This document shows positions 7,086-16,496 of a DNA stretch of 64,000 nt, in pieces. The stretch is taken from the NCBI GenBank assembly GCA_049969495.1, contig JBMFOT010000003.1, positions 26,743 through 90,742 on the forward strand, given 5' to 3'. The notes below the pieces were generated by a model. It worked only from the letters and a program-made list of their open reading frames with translations. It ran no database searches and had not been told where the DNA came from. The DNA is from HRBIN16 sp049969495. Its GTDB lineage: Bacteria; Armatimonadota; HRBIN16. A program made the translations under genes and the position numbers. Position 1 is the first letter of the stretch. Each line of letters opens with the position of its first letter.

Positions 7086-8348
7086 ATGAGCGACTTTTGC
7101 CCCATTGAGGAAGCTATCGAACGGCTGAAGCGTGGGGAGATAATCATCGTAGTAGATGACGAAGACCGCGAGAACGAGGGCGACTTCGTCATTGCAGCGG
7201 AAAAGGTAACCCCCGAAGCGATTAACTTCATGGCGAAGTATGGTCGGGGATTGATTTGTCTTGCCGCTACCGGCCAGCGTCTGGACGAGCTGCGAATCGG
7301 CCCCATCACCAGCAAGTACACCGCCAGACACGGCACCGCGATGATGGAACCCATCGATGCCCGTATCGGAACCACAACAGGTATCTCCGCCTACGACAGG
7401 GCGCAGACCGTTCGTCTGTTTGTAGACCCGCGCGCCCGCCCGGAGGACTTCGAGAAGCCGGGGCATGTGTTTCCGCTCCGCGCTGTGGAGGGTGGGGTTT
7501 TGCGACGCGCCGGACACACCGAAGCCGCTGTGGACCTCGCACGGCTGGCGGGGCTGTATCCGGCAGGTGTCATCTGCGAGATTATGCACGAGGATGGTAC
7601 GATGGCTCGCGTGCCACAGCTTCTCGAACTGGCACGTCGCTACAATATGTGCCTGGTGACCATCGAAGACCTCATCCGGTACCGGCGTCGCTACGAGAAG
7701 CTGGTGAATAAAGTGGCGGTAGCCAAACTGCCCACCCGCTACGGCAATTTCACCGTTCACGCCTATGAATGCACAGTAGACCCCAATCCCTATGTGGCGC
7801 TGGTAATGGGGGATGTTTCCGACGGCAAACCCACGCTGGTGCGGGTGCACTCCAGCTGTCTGACGGGAGACCTGCTGGAGTCGTTGCGGTGTGACTGCGG
7901 AAGCCAGCTCGAAATCGCCCTGCACAAGATCGCCGAGGAGGGGCGCGGTGTGCTGCTGTATATCCAGCAGGAGGGGCGCGGTATCGGTCTGTTGAATAAA
8001 CTGCGGGCTTACGCTTTGCAGGACCAGGGGCTGGACACGGTAGATGCCAACATCGAGCTGGGATTTCATGCCGACGAGCGGGACTATGGCATCGGAGCGC
8101 AGATACTGGCGGACCTCGGCCTCAAGCAGATACGCCTGATGACCAACAACCCCACCAAACGCATCGGACTGGAGGCGTATGGTCTGGAGATTGTGGAGAT
8201 CGTACCGATTGTGGGAACCGTTACTCCTTATAACAAGCGCTACCTGCGCGCCAAACGGGAGAAGTTGGGACATATTCTGCCCGAAGACGACGGACAGGTA
8301 GTGCCAGACAAACCGGAGGGTACTGTTCGCCATGCCCAAAACGTATGA
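7086..8348 (+). CDS. ribBA: RibBA, bifunctional DHBP synthase / GTP cyclohydrolase II
   Basis: 420 residues. The N-terminal RibB domain (about 1-205) makes 3,4-dihydroxy-2-butanone 4-phosphate from ribulose 5-phosphate. It shows DDEDRENEGDFV for metal binding, and the segments TGISAYDRAQT and RAGHTEAAVDL. The C-terminal RibA domain opens GTP in the first step of riboflavin synthesis. It has the zinc cysteines in SSCLTGDLLESLRCDCGSQL and the motif YIQQEGRGIGL. The ATG at 7086 has GGAGGG 6 bases upstream; an ATG 18 bases earlier lacks this. It overlaps ribH by 17 bases. ribD and ribE are not nearby, and no FMN riboswitch is visible upstream. Confidence 0.96.
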   Translation: MSDFCPIEEAIERLKRGEIIIVVDDEDRENEGDFVIAAEKVTPEAINFMAKYGRGLICLAATGQRLDELRIGPITSKYTARHGTAMMEPIDARIGTTTGISAYDRAQTVRLFVDPRARPEDFEKPGHVFPLRAVEGGVLRRAGHTEAAVDLARLAGLYPAGVICEIMHEDGTMARVPQLLELARRYNMCLVTIEDLIRYRRRYEKLVNKVAVAKLPTRYGNFTVHAYECTVDPNPYVALVMGDVSDGKPTLVRVHSSCLTGDLLESLRCDCGSQLEIALHKIAEEGRGVLLYIQQEGRGIGLLNKLRAYALQDQGLDTVDANIELGFHADERDYGIGAQILADLGLKQIRLMTNNPTKRIGLEAYGLEIVEIVPIVGTVTPYNKRYLRAKREKLGHILPEDDGQVVPDKPEGTVRHAQNV

Positions 8349-8814
8349 AGGACAGCTGGTCGCCACAGGGTATCGCTTTGCGATTGTGGTGAGCCGTTTC
8401 AACGAGTTCATCACCTCCAGATTACTGGGAGGCGCGCTGGATGTACTGACGCGTCACGGTGTGGATACCGAGCGAGATGTGGAAGTCGCCTGGGTGCCGG
8501 GCTCGTGGGAAATCCCGCTGGTGGCGGCGCGTCTTGCGCGTAGTGGACAGTACGACGCGGTCATCTGCCTCGGCTGTGTGATTCGCGGAGATACTCCCCA
8601 TTTCGAATATATCGCGGCAGAGGCGGCAAAAGGCATCGCGCAGAGTATGCTGGAGTCTGGCGTGCCTATCACCTTTGGGGTGCTGACAACCGATAACATC
8701 GAACAGGCAATAGAGCGTGCAGGCACCAAGGCGGGCAATAAAGGCGGTGATGCCGCCATCAGCGCGATAGAGATGGTCAGTCTGATGCGCCAATTGCCGG
8801 AAGAGAGACGGTGA
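8332..8814 (+). CDS. ribH: RibH, lumazine synthase
   Basis: 160 residues, full length. It condenses the butanone phosphate made by RibBA with a pyrimidine to give 6,7-dimethyl-8-ribityllumazine. The substrate-binding features are RFNEFIT near residue 23, the VPGSWEIPL segment, the GCVIRGDTPHFEYIAAE block with the catalytic His, and FGVLTTDNIEQAIERAG. It starts inside the ribBA gene, so the two are translationally coupled and supply consecutive substrates for the same step. Members of this family assemble into pentamers or 60-mers. Confidence 0.96.
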   Translation: MPKTYEGQLVATGYRFAIVVSRFNEFITSRLLGGALDVLTRHGVDTERDVEVAWVPGSWEIPLVAARLARSGQYDAVICLGCVIRGDTPHFEYIAAEAAKGIAQSMLESGVPITFGVLTTDNIEQAIERAGTKAGNKGGDAAISAIEMVSLMRQLPEERR

Positions 8815-8820
8815 GGGGCG

Positions 8821-9951
8821 ATGTCCAGACCCTGGAGTACGGTTATCGCGTTCGTGCTTGGCTTTGCCGCCTGTGCGCTTATCGTGCGCTGGATGGGATA
8901 CCAGCCTCCGTCGCAATCCAGACAGCTGGTGCTGGCAACGCTGGATGCACCCACCAGACCGGTGGGCAGTGTGCCCGGCGCAGAGGCGGTGGCTAACGCC
9001 AGTGCGCGCATCGAGCCTGCCGTGGTGAACATCGACACGTTCATGCGCCCGCGCCGTTCGTTGAGACTGGAAGACTTCTTCGGTCAGCAAGAGGCGATGC
9101 GTGGCTCCGGCTCCGGTGTCATCATCAGTCCCGACGGATATATCATCACCAACCACCATGTGGTGCGTGGAGCGGATGAGATTGTGGTATCGCTGGCGGA
9201 CGGCAGACGCTTTCTGGGGAAGCCTGTCGGTGCAGACGAACAGTCCGACATCGCTGTGATCAAAGTGGACGCTCGGGACCTGCCCACCGCCGAGCTGGGC
9301 GATTCGGACAAACTGCGCGTGGGCGAGTGGGCTATCGCGGTGGGAAATCCGCTCGGATTGGGCAGCACCGTCACCATTGGCGTTATCAGTGCGTTGAACC
9401 GGCGCAAGCTGGTGGTAGAGGAGGGACGGTATCTGGAGGTGGCCATCCAGACCGATGCCGCCATCAACCAGGGCAACTCCGGGGGCGCACTGGCGAATAT
9501 TCACGGACAGCTAATAGGCATCAACACCGCTATCGCTGCACCGCCGGGAGGTGGCTCGATAGGCATCGGCTTTGCCATCCCCATCAACCACGTCAAGAAG
9601 GTGGTGCGTGACATTCTCGTGCAGGGCGGGACGGTCAAGCGGGCAAGGCCGTGGATTGGTGTCTATTTCGACGCGGTGCGTCCCTCGCTGATGAAGCGGG
9701 TGCGGTTACCCGACCTGAACGGCGTGGCTGTCAATGAAGTGGTGCAGGGTAGTCCTGCAGACAAAGCAGGGCTGCGGACGGACGATGTAATCCGTCGTTT
9801 TGGGAATCGCCCGATTCACTCCACACAGGAGCTGCTGGAAGAAATCATGAACAGAAAGCCGGGTGACCACGTAGAGGTTACCGTTTGGAGGAACGGCAAG
9901 GAAGTGAGCCTGTCGATAACCATCGGGAAAGCCCCCGAGGTGACTCAGTAG
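8821..9951 (+). CDS. HtrA/DegP-like S1C serine protease with one PDZ domain
   Basis: 376 residues. One N-terminal hydrophobic helix (residues 6-20) anchors or exports it, so the protease faces the periplasm. The trypsin-like domain has His113 (TNHHVV), Asp143 (SDIAVI) and Ser220 (GNSGG). A single PDZ domain follows from about residue 290 (NEVVQGSPADKAGLRTDD). This is the DegS/HtrA layout for quality control or regulated proteolysis of envelope proteins. It follows ribH by 6 bases and precedes accB, so it is co-transcribed with unrelated metabolic genes. A second paralogue is at 24529. Confidence 0.92.
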   Translation: MSRPWSTVIAFVLGFAACALIVRWMGYQPPSQSRQLVLATLDAPTRPVGSVPGAEAVANASARIEPAVVNIDTFMRPRRSLRLEDFFGQQEAMRGSGSGVIISPDGYIITNHHVVRGADEIVVSLADGRRFLGKPVGADEQSDIAVIKVDARDLPTAELGDSDKLRVGEWAIAVGNPLGLGSTVTIGVISALNRRKLVVEEGRYLEVAIQTDAAINQGNSGGALANIHGQLIGINTAIAAPPGGGSIGIGFAIPINHVKKVVRDILVQGGTVKRARPWIGVYFDAVRPSLMKRVRLPDLNGVAVNEVVQGSPADKAGLRTDDVIRRFGNRPIHSTQELLEEIMNRKPGDHVEVTVWRNGKEVSLSITIGKAPEVTQ

Positions 9952-9963
9952 CGTGAGGTGTGC

Positions 9964-10413
9964 ATGGTGACCGATGAAATAGCCCAAACGGAGACGTTGC
10001 TGCGGCTGGCGAGGCGGTTCCATCTCTCGGAGCTGGAGTGGCAGGAGGACGGATTGCGCATCCTCATCCGGCGAGAAGGGACGCCGGTAGAGACGCCCGA
10101 AGGCATGTCGTCGCCTGTCTCCGCTCCGCCCAAAACCCTCGATGCCACTCCGCGGGCAAATCTCGTGGACCTATGTGCCCCGATGACCGGGGTTTTCTAT
10201 CGCGCACCGTCACCGGATGCTCCGCCGTATGTGGAGGTAGGCGACTTTGTGGAGGAGGGGCAAATCGTTTGCCTGATTGAAGCCATGAAGGTATTCAACG
10301 AGGTTCCGGCGGAAAGGTCGGGGCGCGTCGTGGAGGTCTGCGCGGAGAGCGGACAGCTGGTGGAACAGGGCGCCGTGCTTTTCCGTCTGGAGCCGGAGGA
10401 GGAGGTCGCGTGA
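9964..10413 (+). CDS. accB: AccB, biotin carboxyl carrier protein
   Basis: 149 residues. The C-terminal biotinyl/lipoyl domain spans about 70-148 and carries the biotin attachment site EAMKV with Lys109. The N-terminal helix (ETLLRLARRFHLSELEWQE) and the linker (SSPVSAPPKTLDATP) are typical of acetyl-CoA carboxylase AccB. It carries CO2 on biotin for malonyl-CoA synthesis. The start could be the ATG at 9964 or the GTG at 9958 or 9967; GAGGTG lies immediately upstream. The stop overlaps the hom start by 4 bases. The partner accC is not adjacent, although accB-accC is the usual order. Confidence 0.88.
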   Translation: MVTDEIAQTETLLRLARRFHLSELEWQEDGLRILIRREGTPVETPEGMSSPVSAPPKTLDATPRANLVDLCAPMTGVFYRAPSPDAPPYVEVGDFVEEGQIVCLIEAMKVFNEVPAERSGRVVEVCAESGQLVEQGAVLFRLEPEEEVA

Positions 10414-11702
10414 GCAAAGAGGTCATCCAGCTGGGTATCCTGGGGCTCGGTGTGGTGGGATCGGGGACGGTGGAGGTGCTCCGACGCAACCGCGATAGCA
10501 TCGAGCGCAAAATCGGGGCGCGTCTGGAAATCCGCCGAATCGCCGTGCGAGATATTCACAAACCCCGCCGCGTGCCGGTAGACCGTTCTCTGCTAACGAA
10601 CAACGCCTACGAGGTTATCGATGACCCGCAGGTGGATATTGTAGTGGAGCTCATCGGGGGCGTGCATCCTGCCAAGGAGTACGTGCTGCGCGCACTGGAG
10701 AACGGCAAGCCGGTGGTCAGTGCCAACAAGGAACTGCTCGCCAAGGAGGGGGCAGACATCATGATGGCGGCTGGCAAGTGTCAGCTGGACTTCGCCTTTG
10801 AGGGAAGCGTCGGGGGAGGTATCCCTATCATCCAGCCGATGAAGAACGCGCTGGCCGGTAACCGCATCGAGCGGGTGATGGGCATTGTCAACGGTACCAC
10901 GAATTACATCCTGACGAAGATGGCAGAAGAGGGTACCGACTTCGACCACGCGCTGAAGGAGGCTCAGGCGCAGGGCTACGCGGAAGCCGACCCCAGCGCG
11001 GACGTGAACGGGCATGATGCCCAGTACAAGATAGCCATTCTCGCTTCGATTGCCTTCACCGCCCGCGTGAAGGTAGACGATGTGTATTGCGAAGGCATCA
11101 CGAAGATTACCCGCGCTGACATGGAGTGGGCACAGAGGCTGGGTTATGCGGTGAAGCTGGTAGCGATTGCACAGGAGGTTTCGGCGAAGGCGGTTCAGGT
11201 GCGCGTGCATCCTGCGTTGTTGCCGCTATCGCACCCGCTGGCAAGCGTGCATGACGTGTACAATGCTATCATGGTGCGCGGTGATGCAGTGGGCGATGTG
11301 ATGTTCTACGGGCGTGGCGCAGGCAGTCTGCCGACAGGTAGCGCGGTGGTGGGGGACATTATCGACGTTTCGCGCAACCTGCTGTTTGGTTCCACCGGGC
11401 GGGTGGGCTGCACCTGCTTTGACCAGCGCTACGTGGTACCGATTGAGCAGATCGAGACCAGCTACTACGTCAGAATGCGCGTGCAGGACCGCCCGAACGT
11501 GCTGGCGCAGGTGGCAGGGGTGTTTGGCGTTCACAATATCAGTATCTCTTCGGTGGTGCAGAGGCAGGTGAATCCACAGGAGGCGGAGATAGTATGGATT
11601 ACCCACCGCGCGCAGGAAGGCGCGATACGCCATGCCACCGCCGAGATTCGACGATTACCCGTTGTGATGGACGTGTGTAACACCATTCGCGTGGAAGAAT
11701 GA
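10410..11702 (+). CDS. hom: Homoserine dehydrogenase
   Basis: 430 residues. It reduces aspartate semialdehyde to homoserine for threonine and methionine synthesis. The NAD(P)-binding loop is GILGLGVVGSGTVEVL at 9-24. The catalytic domain shows SANKELLAKEG, then FEGSVGGGIPII and GIVNGTTNYILT, and the later block YAEADPSADVNGHDAQYK. A C-terminal ACT domain (YYVRMRVQDRPNVLAQVAGV onward) predicts feedback control, usually by threonine. It starts with GTG overlapping the accB TGA (GTGA) and ends overlapping the next gene (ATGA), so all three are coupled. Confidence 0.96.
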   Translation: MSKEVIQLGILGLGVVGSGTVEVLRRNRDSIERKIGARLEIRRIAVRDIHKPRRVPVDRSLLTNNAYEVIDDPQVDIVVELIGGVHPAKEYVLRALENGKPVVSANKELLAKEGADIMMAAGKCQLDFAFEGSVGGGIPIIQPMKNALAGNRIERVMGIVNGTTNYILTKMAEEGTDFDHALKEAQAQGYAEADPSADVNGHDAQYKIAILASIAFTARVKVDDVYCEGITKITRADMEWAQRLGYAVKLVAIAQEVSAKAVQVRVHPALLPLSHPLASVHDVYNAIMVRGDAVGDVMFYGRGAGSLPTGSAVVGDIIDVSRNLLFGSTGRVGCTCFDQRYVVPIEQIETSYYVRMRVQDRPNVLAQVAGVFGVHNISISSVVQRQVNPQEAEIVWITHRAQEGAIRHATAEIRRLPVVMDVCNTIRVEE

Positions 11703-12772
11703 AACTGATAGACCGCATGTTGCTATCGGAGCTGCTGGTGCCCTTCCTGGCAGGCACGCTGGCTGTGGTGCTGATGCTTATCGGCAACATGCTGTTTTTC
11801 TATGCGGAGGTGCTTTTCTCCAAAGGTGTGCCGGTGCATGCCGTCGCCCAGATGATTATCTACCACACCCCCTTCCTGCTGGTGCTGACTCTGCCGGTGG
11901 CGACGGCGCTGTCGGTGTCGCTGGCGGTAAACCGGCTGGCGAGAGACTCCGAGATCGTGGTGTTGCGCAACGCCGGAGCCAGCCTCTGGCGCATTTTTTT
12001 GCCCCTGCTGGTAGCAGGGATGGTCATTTCTGTGGTAAACTTCTGGCTTGAGGAGTCGGTGGTTCCCCCGGCGGAACGGCAGTTCCGCCGGGTGCGCGAC
12101 CGTATCCTGCTGATGCAGACTGCGCCGCTGTTCCGCTCCAACGTGGTATTCAAGGTGAGCGACTACGCTTTCTATATCGGCATGGTGGAAAACGTACGGG
12201 GCAACCGGGCGGAGCTGCGGGATGTTCAGGTGTGGGAGATGCCCGTATCCGGCTACGCGCGGACGATACTGGCGCCGCGTGCGGTCTACGACGACGGGAT
12301 ATGGCGGTTTTACGACGCGCATGTGCACATTTACGGGAAAGATGGCTTCGCGGTGGATGCGCACACTGCCGGAGAAATCACCATCAACCTAAGAGTAGCG
12401 CTGGAGGAGCTGCTCAGTCCGCCGACACCGGAAGAAACCAATGCGGCGGACCTGCGCCGGCAGGCGTGGGAGCTAGAGAAGGCTGGTTTGCCCGCCACGC
12501 GGCTGTGGGTAGGGTACTATTTCAAGTACTCCATTCCCTTCGCGTGCGCTGTGTTCGCTTTGTGCAGCGCGCCGTTAGCGTTGACCTTTGCGCGTGCCGG
12601 CAGTTTTATGGGGGTATTGCTGGCGATTATTCTCGTATTCCTGTTCTGGAATACCCTGCTGCTGGCGCGGCTTCTAGGCAATCAGGGGTTCTTGCCTCCG
12701 GCGATTGCTGCGTGGGCGCCGAACGCGCTGTTTGCCGCCGGGGGACTGTTTATCTTGTGGCGCTCGGAGTGA
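11699..12772 (+). CDS. LptF/LptG-family (YjgP/YjgQ) permease
   Basis: 357 residues with the family layout: three N-terminal helices up to about residue 115, a periplasmic beta-jellyroll domain (about 125-260), and three C-terminal helices. The opening MKLIDRMLLSELLVPFLAG and the cytoplasmic coupling region RLARDSEIVVLRNAGASLWR are diagnostic. In Gram-negative cells LptF and LptG form the membrane part of the ABC exporter that pulls lipopolysaccharide to the outer membrane. Only one copy is here. It may pair with a homologue elsewhere or work as a homodimer. It is coupled to hom by a 4-base overlap. Confidence 0.88.
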   Translation: MKLIDRMLLSELLVPFLAGTLAVVLMLIGNMLFFYAEVLFSKGVPVHAVAQMIIYHTPFLLVLTLPVATALSVSLAVNRLARDSEIVVLRNAGASLWRIFLPLLVAGMVISVVNFWLEESVVPPAERQFRRVRDRILLMQTAPLFRSNVVFKVSDYAFYIGMVENVRGNRAELRDVQVWEMPVSGYARTILAPRAVYDDGIWRFYDAHVHIYGKDGFAVDAHTAGEITINLRVALEELLSPPTPEETNAADLRRQAWELEKAGLPATRLWVGYYFKYSIPFACAVFALCSAPLALTFARAGSFMGVLLAIILVFLFWNTLLLARLLGNQGFLPPAIAAWAPNALFAAGGLFILWRSE

Positions 12773-12775
12773 AAG

Positions 12776-15475
12776 ATGAGCCGTTTGACATCCAAAACGC
12801 AGAACGTGCCGGTGAGGGCACAGGAAGATGTACACGTTGCTCCGTCCAGTGGTAGCATTATCGCCTTTCATCTGCGCGAGGACTGGGTGCAGGCGCTGGC
12901 TGAGATGCAGGATGCCCGCGAGATAGGGCAGTGGATTGTGCAGCAGCGCGAACAGTTAATGCACGAGATTCAGCCACCACAAGACGGACTGGATGCGTGC
13001 CGCTCTTTCACCGCCCTTGCTGACGCTGTAGTGCACCGCTTGTTTCAGCTCGCCATCCAGCGTGCACACGTCGCGCATCCCCCGGAGATTGCTGTCGCAG
13101 CAACCGGTGGATACGGGCGCATGGAGCTGTCGCCGCATTCGGATATCGATATTACCTTCATCCCGGACCGCGACGGCGATGCGACCACCGACCGCATCAT
13201 CCGCGAGATGTTCCGTCTGCTGATGGACGTGATGATGGAGTATGGGCGCCTGAAGGTAGGCTATGCCTACCGGCTGATTGAGGACTGCGCGACGCTGGAC
13301 CATACTACCCAAACCACCCTCGTAGACGCCCGATTAGTGACGGGAAGCCGTCATGTTTTCGCGCGGTTTCTGGAGGAGTTCTGGGTACACTTCAACCCCA
13401 CCGATTTCCTGTTCCGAAAAATCATGGAGCGACGCCAGATACGCGCCCGGTACGGCACCACGCCCTACCTAGTGGAGCCGAACGTCAAGGAGGGAGCGGG
13501 CGGGCTTCGCGATATTCACCTGGTGCGCTGGCTGGCGGCGGGCTCGGCCGGTCTACCCACGGCGGGAGGTTGGGAGCAGCTGGTATCTCGCGAGTGGTTA
13601 ACGCCCGAGGAGGCAAACCGCCTGATTCAGGCGCAGGAATTCTTGCTGCGCGTGCGCAATCATCTGCACATTCTGGCCGGAGAGCAACGGGACGTTCTTA
13701 CGGCAGCCAAGCAGGAGCAAATCGCGGTCCGTTTAGGATACCAGTCACGTGACCAGTCACCCGCAGTAGAGCAGTTCATGCAGGACTACTATCTTCATGC
13801 CTCCACCGCGCACCGCATCTGTGAAGAGATAATACAGCGCGTGGAGCAGGGACGGCATGTGCTGGGCATCGGGCTGGATTGCGAACGCAAAGAGGTAATC
13901 CCGGCACACAACCTTCTGCAGCGCGAGGACCCCGTGTGGATGGTCTGGGCGGTGCGACTGGCGCAGGACTACGAACTGAACCTCAGCGTGCCTCTGCAAA
14001 GGCTGATGAGGCAAACCGTTCAGCAGAAACCGACCACTCACGACCCCAAACACCTTGCGGAGACGTTCCTTTCCATCCTCCGCGCACCGAGCGGTGTCGC
14101 GCGTGCTTTACGGCAGATGGCGGATACCGGCGTGCTGGGTTGGATTCTGCCCGAGTTCGAGGCGACCCGCGCGCTGATCCCTTACGACCCGTCGCACGAT
14201 TTCACGGTAGGCGAGCACACCCTGCACGTGATAGAGAACATCGAGGCATTGAACACGATTACCGACCCCAACTACGCCGACTACCGGCGCATCTTTCAGG
14301 AGACACCGCATCGGGAGATACTGTACCTCGCTGCGTTGCTACACGACGCAGGCAAAGCGAACCCGCAGATAGACCACGCCGAAGCAGGGGCACAGATGGC
14401 GCAAGAGGTGGGCAGAAGGTTGTATCTGAGCGAAGACGCTATCGCCGACCTTGTCTTTCTGGTGAAGCACCACTTGCTGATGGCGGAAACCTCACGTCTA
14501 CGTGACCTGAATCTAGACGAAACGATACGTGATTTTGTACACATTGTGGATACGGTGGAGCGATTGAACATGCTGTATATCCTCACGTATGCCGACACCC
14601 ATGCGGTCGGCAGTGGGCAGTGGACGGAGGTCAAAGCCGCTTTCCTGCGCGAATTGCATCGTAAGGCGGAGCGATTTCTGATGGCATCGGAAGCGGTGGA
14701 GCATGCCCCGCCAGACATCGGCCGGTTTCGTCGCCGGCTGGCGAAGGAGCTGAGTCTGGAAAACTTGCCGGAGGACCTGGTTGCCCGCCACCTGAACCAG
14801 ATGCCCGCGACCTATCTGCTGAATACACCGCAGGAGCAGATTGGCTTGCATATCCGCATGGTGCAGGAGGCGATTAAAGGCGTGCCGCAGCTGGCATTTC
14901 AAACCCCGCCCGATGCCTCGGTGACCGAGCTGACCGTCTGTGCGATTGACGACCCGGAGCCCGGGCTTCTGGCGAAAATCGCGGGGGTGCTTTATGCCGG
15001 ACAGATAGCGGTGCACGCGGCGAACGTGTTTACGCGCTCCGGCGAAATCAAAATCGCGCTGGACACGCTGTGGGTGGATTATCGCGGTCGCCCGATACCG
15101 CCCTCCAAGCGGGCAGAGATAGAAGAGCACATGGTGGCAGTGCTTACCGGTGAAATGTCAGTGACGGAACTGCTTCAGCGGCGCAGGCGTGTGGAACAAA
15201 CCCGTCCCGAGCTGGTGAGCCTGGTCATTCACCATGACCTGTCGGAACAGTTCACCGTGATCGAGGTGCGTACCACCGAGCACATCGGGATGCTATACTG
15301 GGTGTGCCGCGCTCTGTCGCAGCTGGGCTGGAACATCCACAGTGCCAAGCTCAGCACATGGGCTGGCAAGGCGGTCGGCGTTTTCTATATCACCGATGCC
15401 GAGGGGAATAAAATCCGCGCGGACGCGCAGAGGCTGAAGGAGACGCTGGCTGAGGGAGCAGGGGAACGGCTTTAG
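12776..15475 (+). CDS. glnD: GlnD-like PII uridylyltransferase / uridylyl-removing enzyme
   Basis: 899 residues in the full GlnD order. The nucleotidyltransferase domain has ATGGYGRMELSPHSDIDITF near residues 108-127. A helical GlnD-PII-type domain follows (EPNVKEGAGGLRDIHLVRWL). The HD domain has FTVGEHTLHVIENIE and LAALLHDAGKANP for deuridylylation. Two C-terminal ACT domains (about 720-790 and 815-890) should sense glutamine. The enzyme couples nitrogen status to PII. No glnB, glnA or amt is in the window. It follows the LptF-like gene by 3 bases, with GGAG near its ATG, and ends the plus-strand run. Confidence 0.95.
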   Translation: MSRLTSKTQNVPVRAQEDVHVAPSSGSIIAFHLREDWVQALAEMQDAREIGQWIVQQREQLMHEIQPPQDGLDACRSFTALADAVVHRLFQLAIQRAHVAHPPEIAVAATGGYGRMELSPHSDIDITFIPDRDGDATTDRIIREMFRLLMDVMMEYGRLKVGYAYRLIEDCATLDHTTQTTLVDARLVTGSRHVFARFLEEFWVHFNPTDFLFRKIMERRQIRARYGTTPYLVEPNVKEGAGGLRDIHLVRWLAAGSAGLPTAGGWEQLVSREWLTPEEANRLIQAQEFLLRVRNHLHILAGEQRDVLTAAKQEQIAVRLGYQSRDQSPAVEQFMQDYYLHASTAHRICEEIIQRVEQGRHVLGIGLDCERKEVIPAHNLLQREDPVWMVWAVRLAQDYELNLSVPLQRLMRQTVQQKPTTHDPKHLAETFLSILRAPSGVARALRQMADTGVLGWILPEFEATRALIPYDPSHDFTVGEHTLHVIENIEALNTITDPNYADYRRIFQETPHREILYLAALLHDAGKANPQIDHAEAGAQMAQEVGRRLYLSEDAIADLVFLVKHHLLMAETSRLRDLNLDETIRDFVHIVDTVERLNMLYILTYADTHAVGSGQWTEVKAAFLRELHRKAERFLMASEAVEHAPPDIGRFRRRLAKELSLENLPEDLVARHLNQMPATYLLNTPQEQIGLHIRMVQEAIKGVPQLAFQTPPDASVTELTVCAIDDPEPGLLAKIAGVLYAGQIAVHAANVFTRSGEIKIALDTLWVDYRGRPIPPSKRAEIEEHMVAVLTGEMSVTELLQRRRRVEQTRPELVSLVIHHDLSEQFTVIEVRTTEHIGMLYWVCRALSQLGWNIHSAKLSTWAGKAVGVFYITDAEGNKIRADAQRLKETLAEGAGERL

Positions 15476-15505
15476 CGGTGTGTGCGTGCCACACTGAAAT
15501 CTTTG

Positions 15506-16147
15506 TCAAAGCTTCTGCGATAACCACTCCGCCCACTCGCTTACCCCTTCGCCGGTTCGGCAGGAGACGCGCAGGATGGGCATCTCCGGGTTCAAGCGAC
15601 GCACGTCGGAGGTAAACTGCTCCTCGTCGAAGTCCAGGTAGGGTATCAGGTCTATCTTGTTCAGCACGGTGACGTGTGCTGTGCGGAAGAGGGCAGGATA
15701 CTTCGCTGGCTTGTCGTGACCTTCCGCGGCACTAACCACTGCCACGCGGTACGTCTCTCCCAGGTCAAACACCACAGGGCATACCAGATTGCCCACGTTC
15801 TCGATAAAAAGCAGTTGCAGGCTATCTACCTCTATCTCATCCAGTGCGCGCAGTACCATCGTCGCTTCCAGATGGCATCCGCCTTCGGTGTTAATCTGCA
15901 CCACCGGCACATTCAGCCGGGCGATGCGTTCGGCGTCGCGAGTGGTATCGGGGTCGCCCTCGATGACACCGATACGCACCCTGCCTTTCAGCTCGTGGAT
16001 GGCGGCTTCAATCAGGGATGTTTTACCCGAGCCGGGCGCACTGATCAGATTGAGCGCAACTACCCCTGCTTCACGTAGCCGCTGGCGTACCACCTCGGCA
16101 TGTTGTTCGTTCGCCTCCATGACGCGCTTGACCACTTTAATCTCCAT
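15506..16147 (-). CDS. hypB: HypB, Ni-delivering GTPase for hydrogenase maturation
   Basis: 213 residues. The G1 loop is SAPGSGKTS (residues 36-44). Later motifs are EGDPDTTRD, the metal-binding segment NTEGGCHLEA, ENVGNLVCP with the second conserved Cys, and NKIDL for guanine recognition. HypB works with HypA to insert nickel into the hydrogenase large subunit. It lacks the His-rich N-terminal nickel store found in some HypB proteins. It overlaps hypA by 11 bases and closes the hydrogenase cluster, convergent with glnD across a 30-base gap. Confidence 0.96.
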   Translation of the reverse strand: MEIKVVKRVMEANEQHAEVVRQRLREAGVVALNLISAPGSGKTSLIEAAIHELKGRVRIGVIEGDPDTTRDAERIARLNVPVVQINTEGGCHLEATMVLRALDEIEVDSLQLLFIENVGNLVCPVVFDLGETYRVAVVSAAEGHDKPAKYPALFRTAHVTVLNKIDLIPYLDFDEEQFTSDVRRLNPEMPILRVSCRTGEGVSEWAEWLSQKL

Positions 16148-16496
16148 CCGAACCCTCCATCAGCGTGATACTAACTATGTCCAGCTCCTCGCCCGCCACC
16201 ACCTCTGCACCTATCGCACCGCAGGAGGGACACTCCCAGAAGACGTCCCTCGGGTGGTACTCTGTGTCGCACGCTTTGCACCGTACCTGCGCCGGAACCG
16301 TTTCCCAATGCAGAGAGGCCTCTGCCATTGGAGTGTCTTGCTTGAGGACGTCGAAGGCGAAGAGGAGGGCATCGGGCACTACCTGCCGTAGTTCGCCGAT
16401 GCGCAGATGTATCTCTTCCACCTTTCCGCCCCCGTTCGCCTGAACGACCTCTTGCGTGGCGCGTATGATGGCGTCGGCTATCGAAAACTCATGCAT
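16137..16496 (-). CDS. hypA: HypA, hydrogenase nickel chaperone
   Basis: 119 residues. It begins MHEFSIADAI with the N-terminal Met-His nickel site. It has a zinc ribbon of two CxxC pairs, CKAC (near residue 73) and CPSC (near 89). The conserved region VEEIHLRIGELRQVVPDAL fits the family. HypA passes Ni to the hydrogenase precursor together with HypB. It overlaps both neighbours, the protease gene by 8 bases and hypB by 11, so the three are one translational unit. Confidence 0.96.
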   Translation of the reverse strand: MHEFSIADAIIRATQEVVQANGGGKVEEIHLRIGELRQVVPDALLFAFDVLKQDTPMAEASLHWETVPAQVRCKACDTEYHPRDVFWECPSCGAIGAEVVAGEELDIVSITLMEGSDGD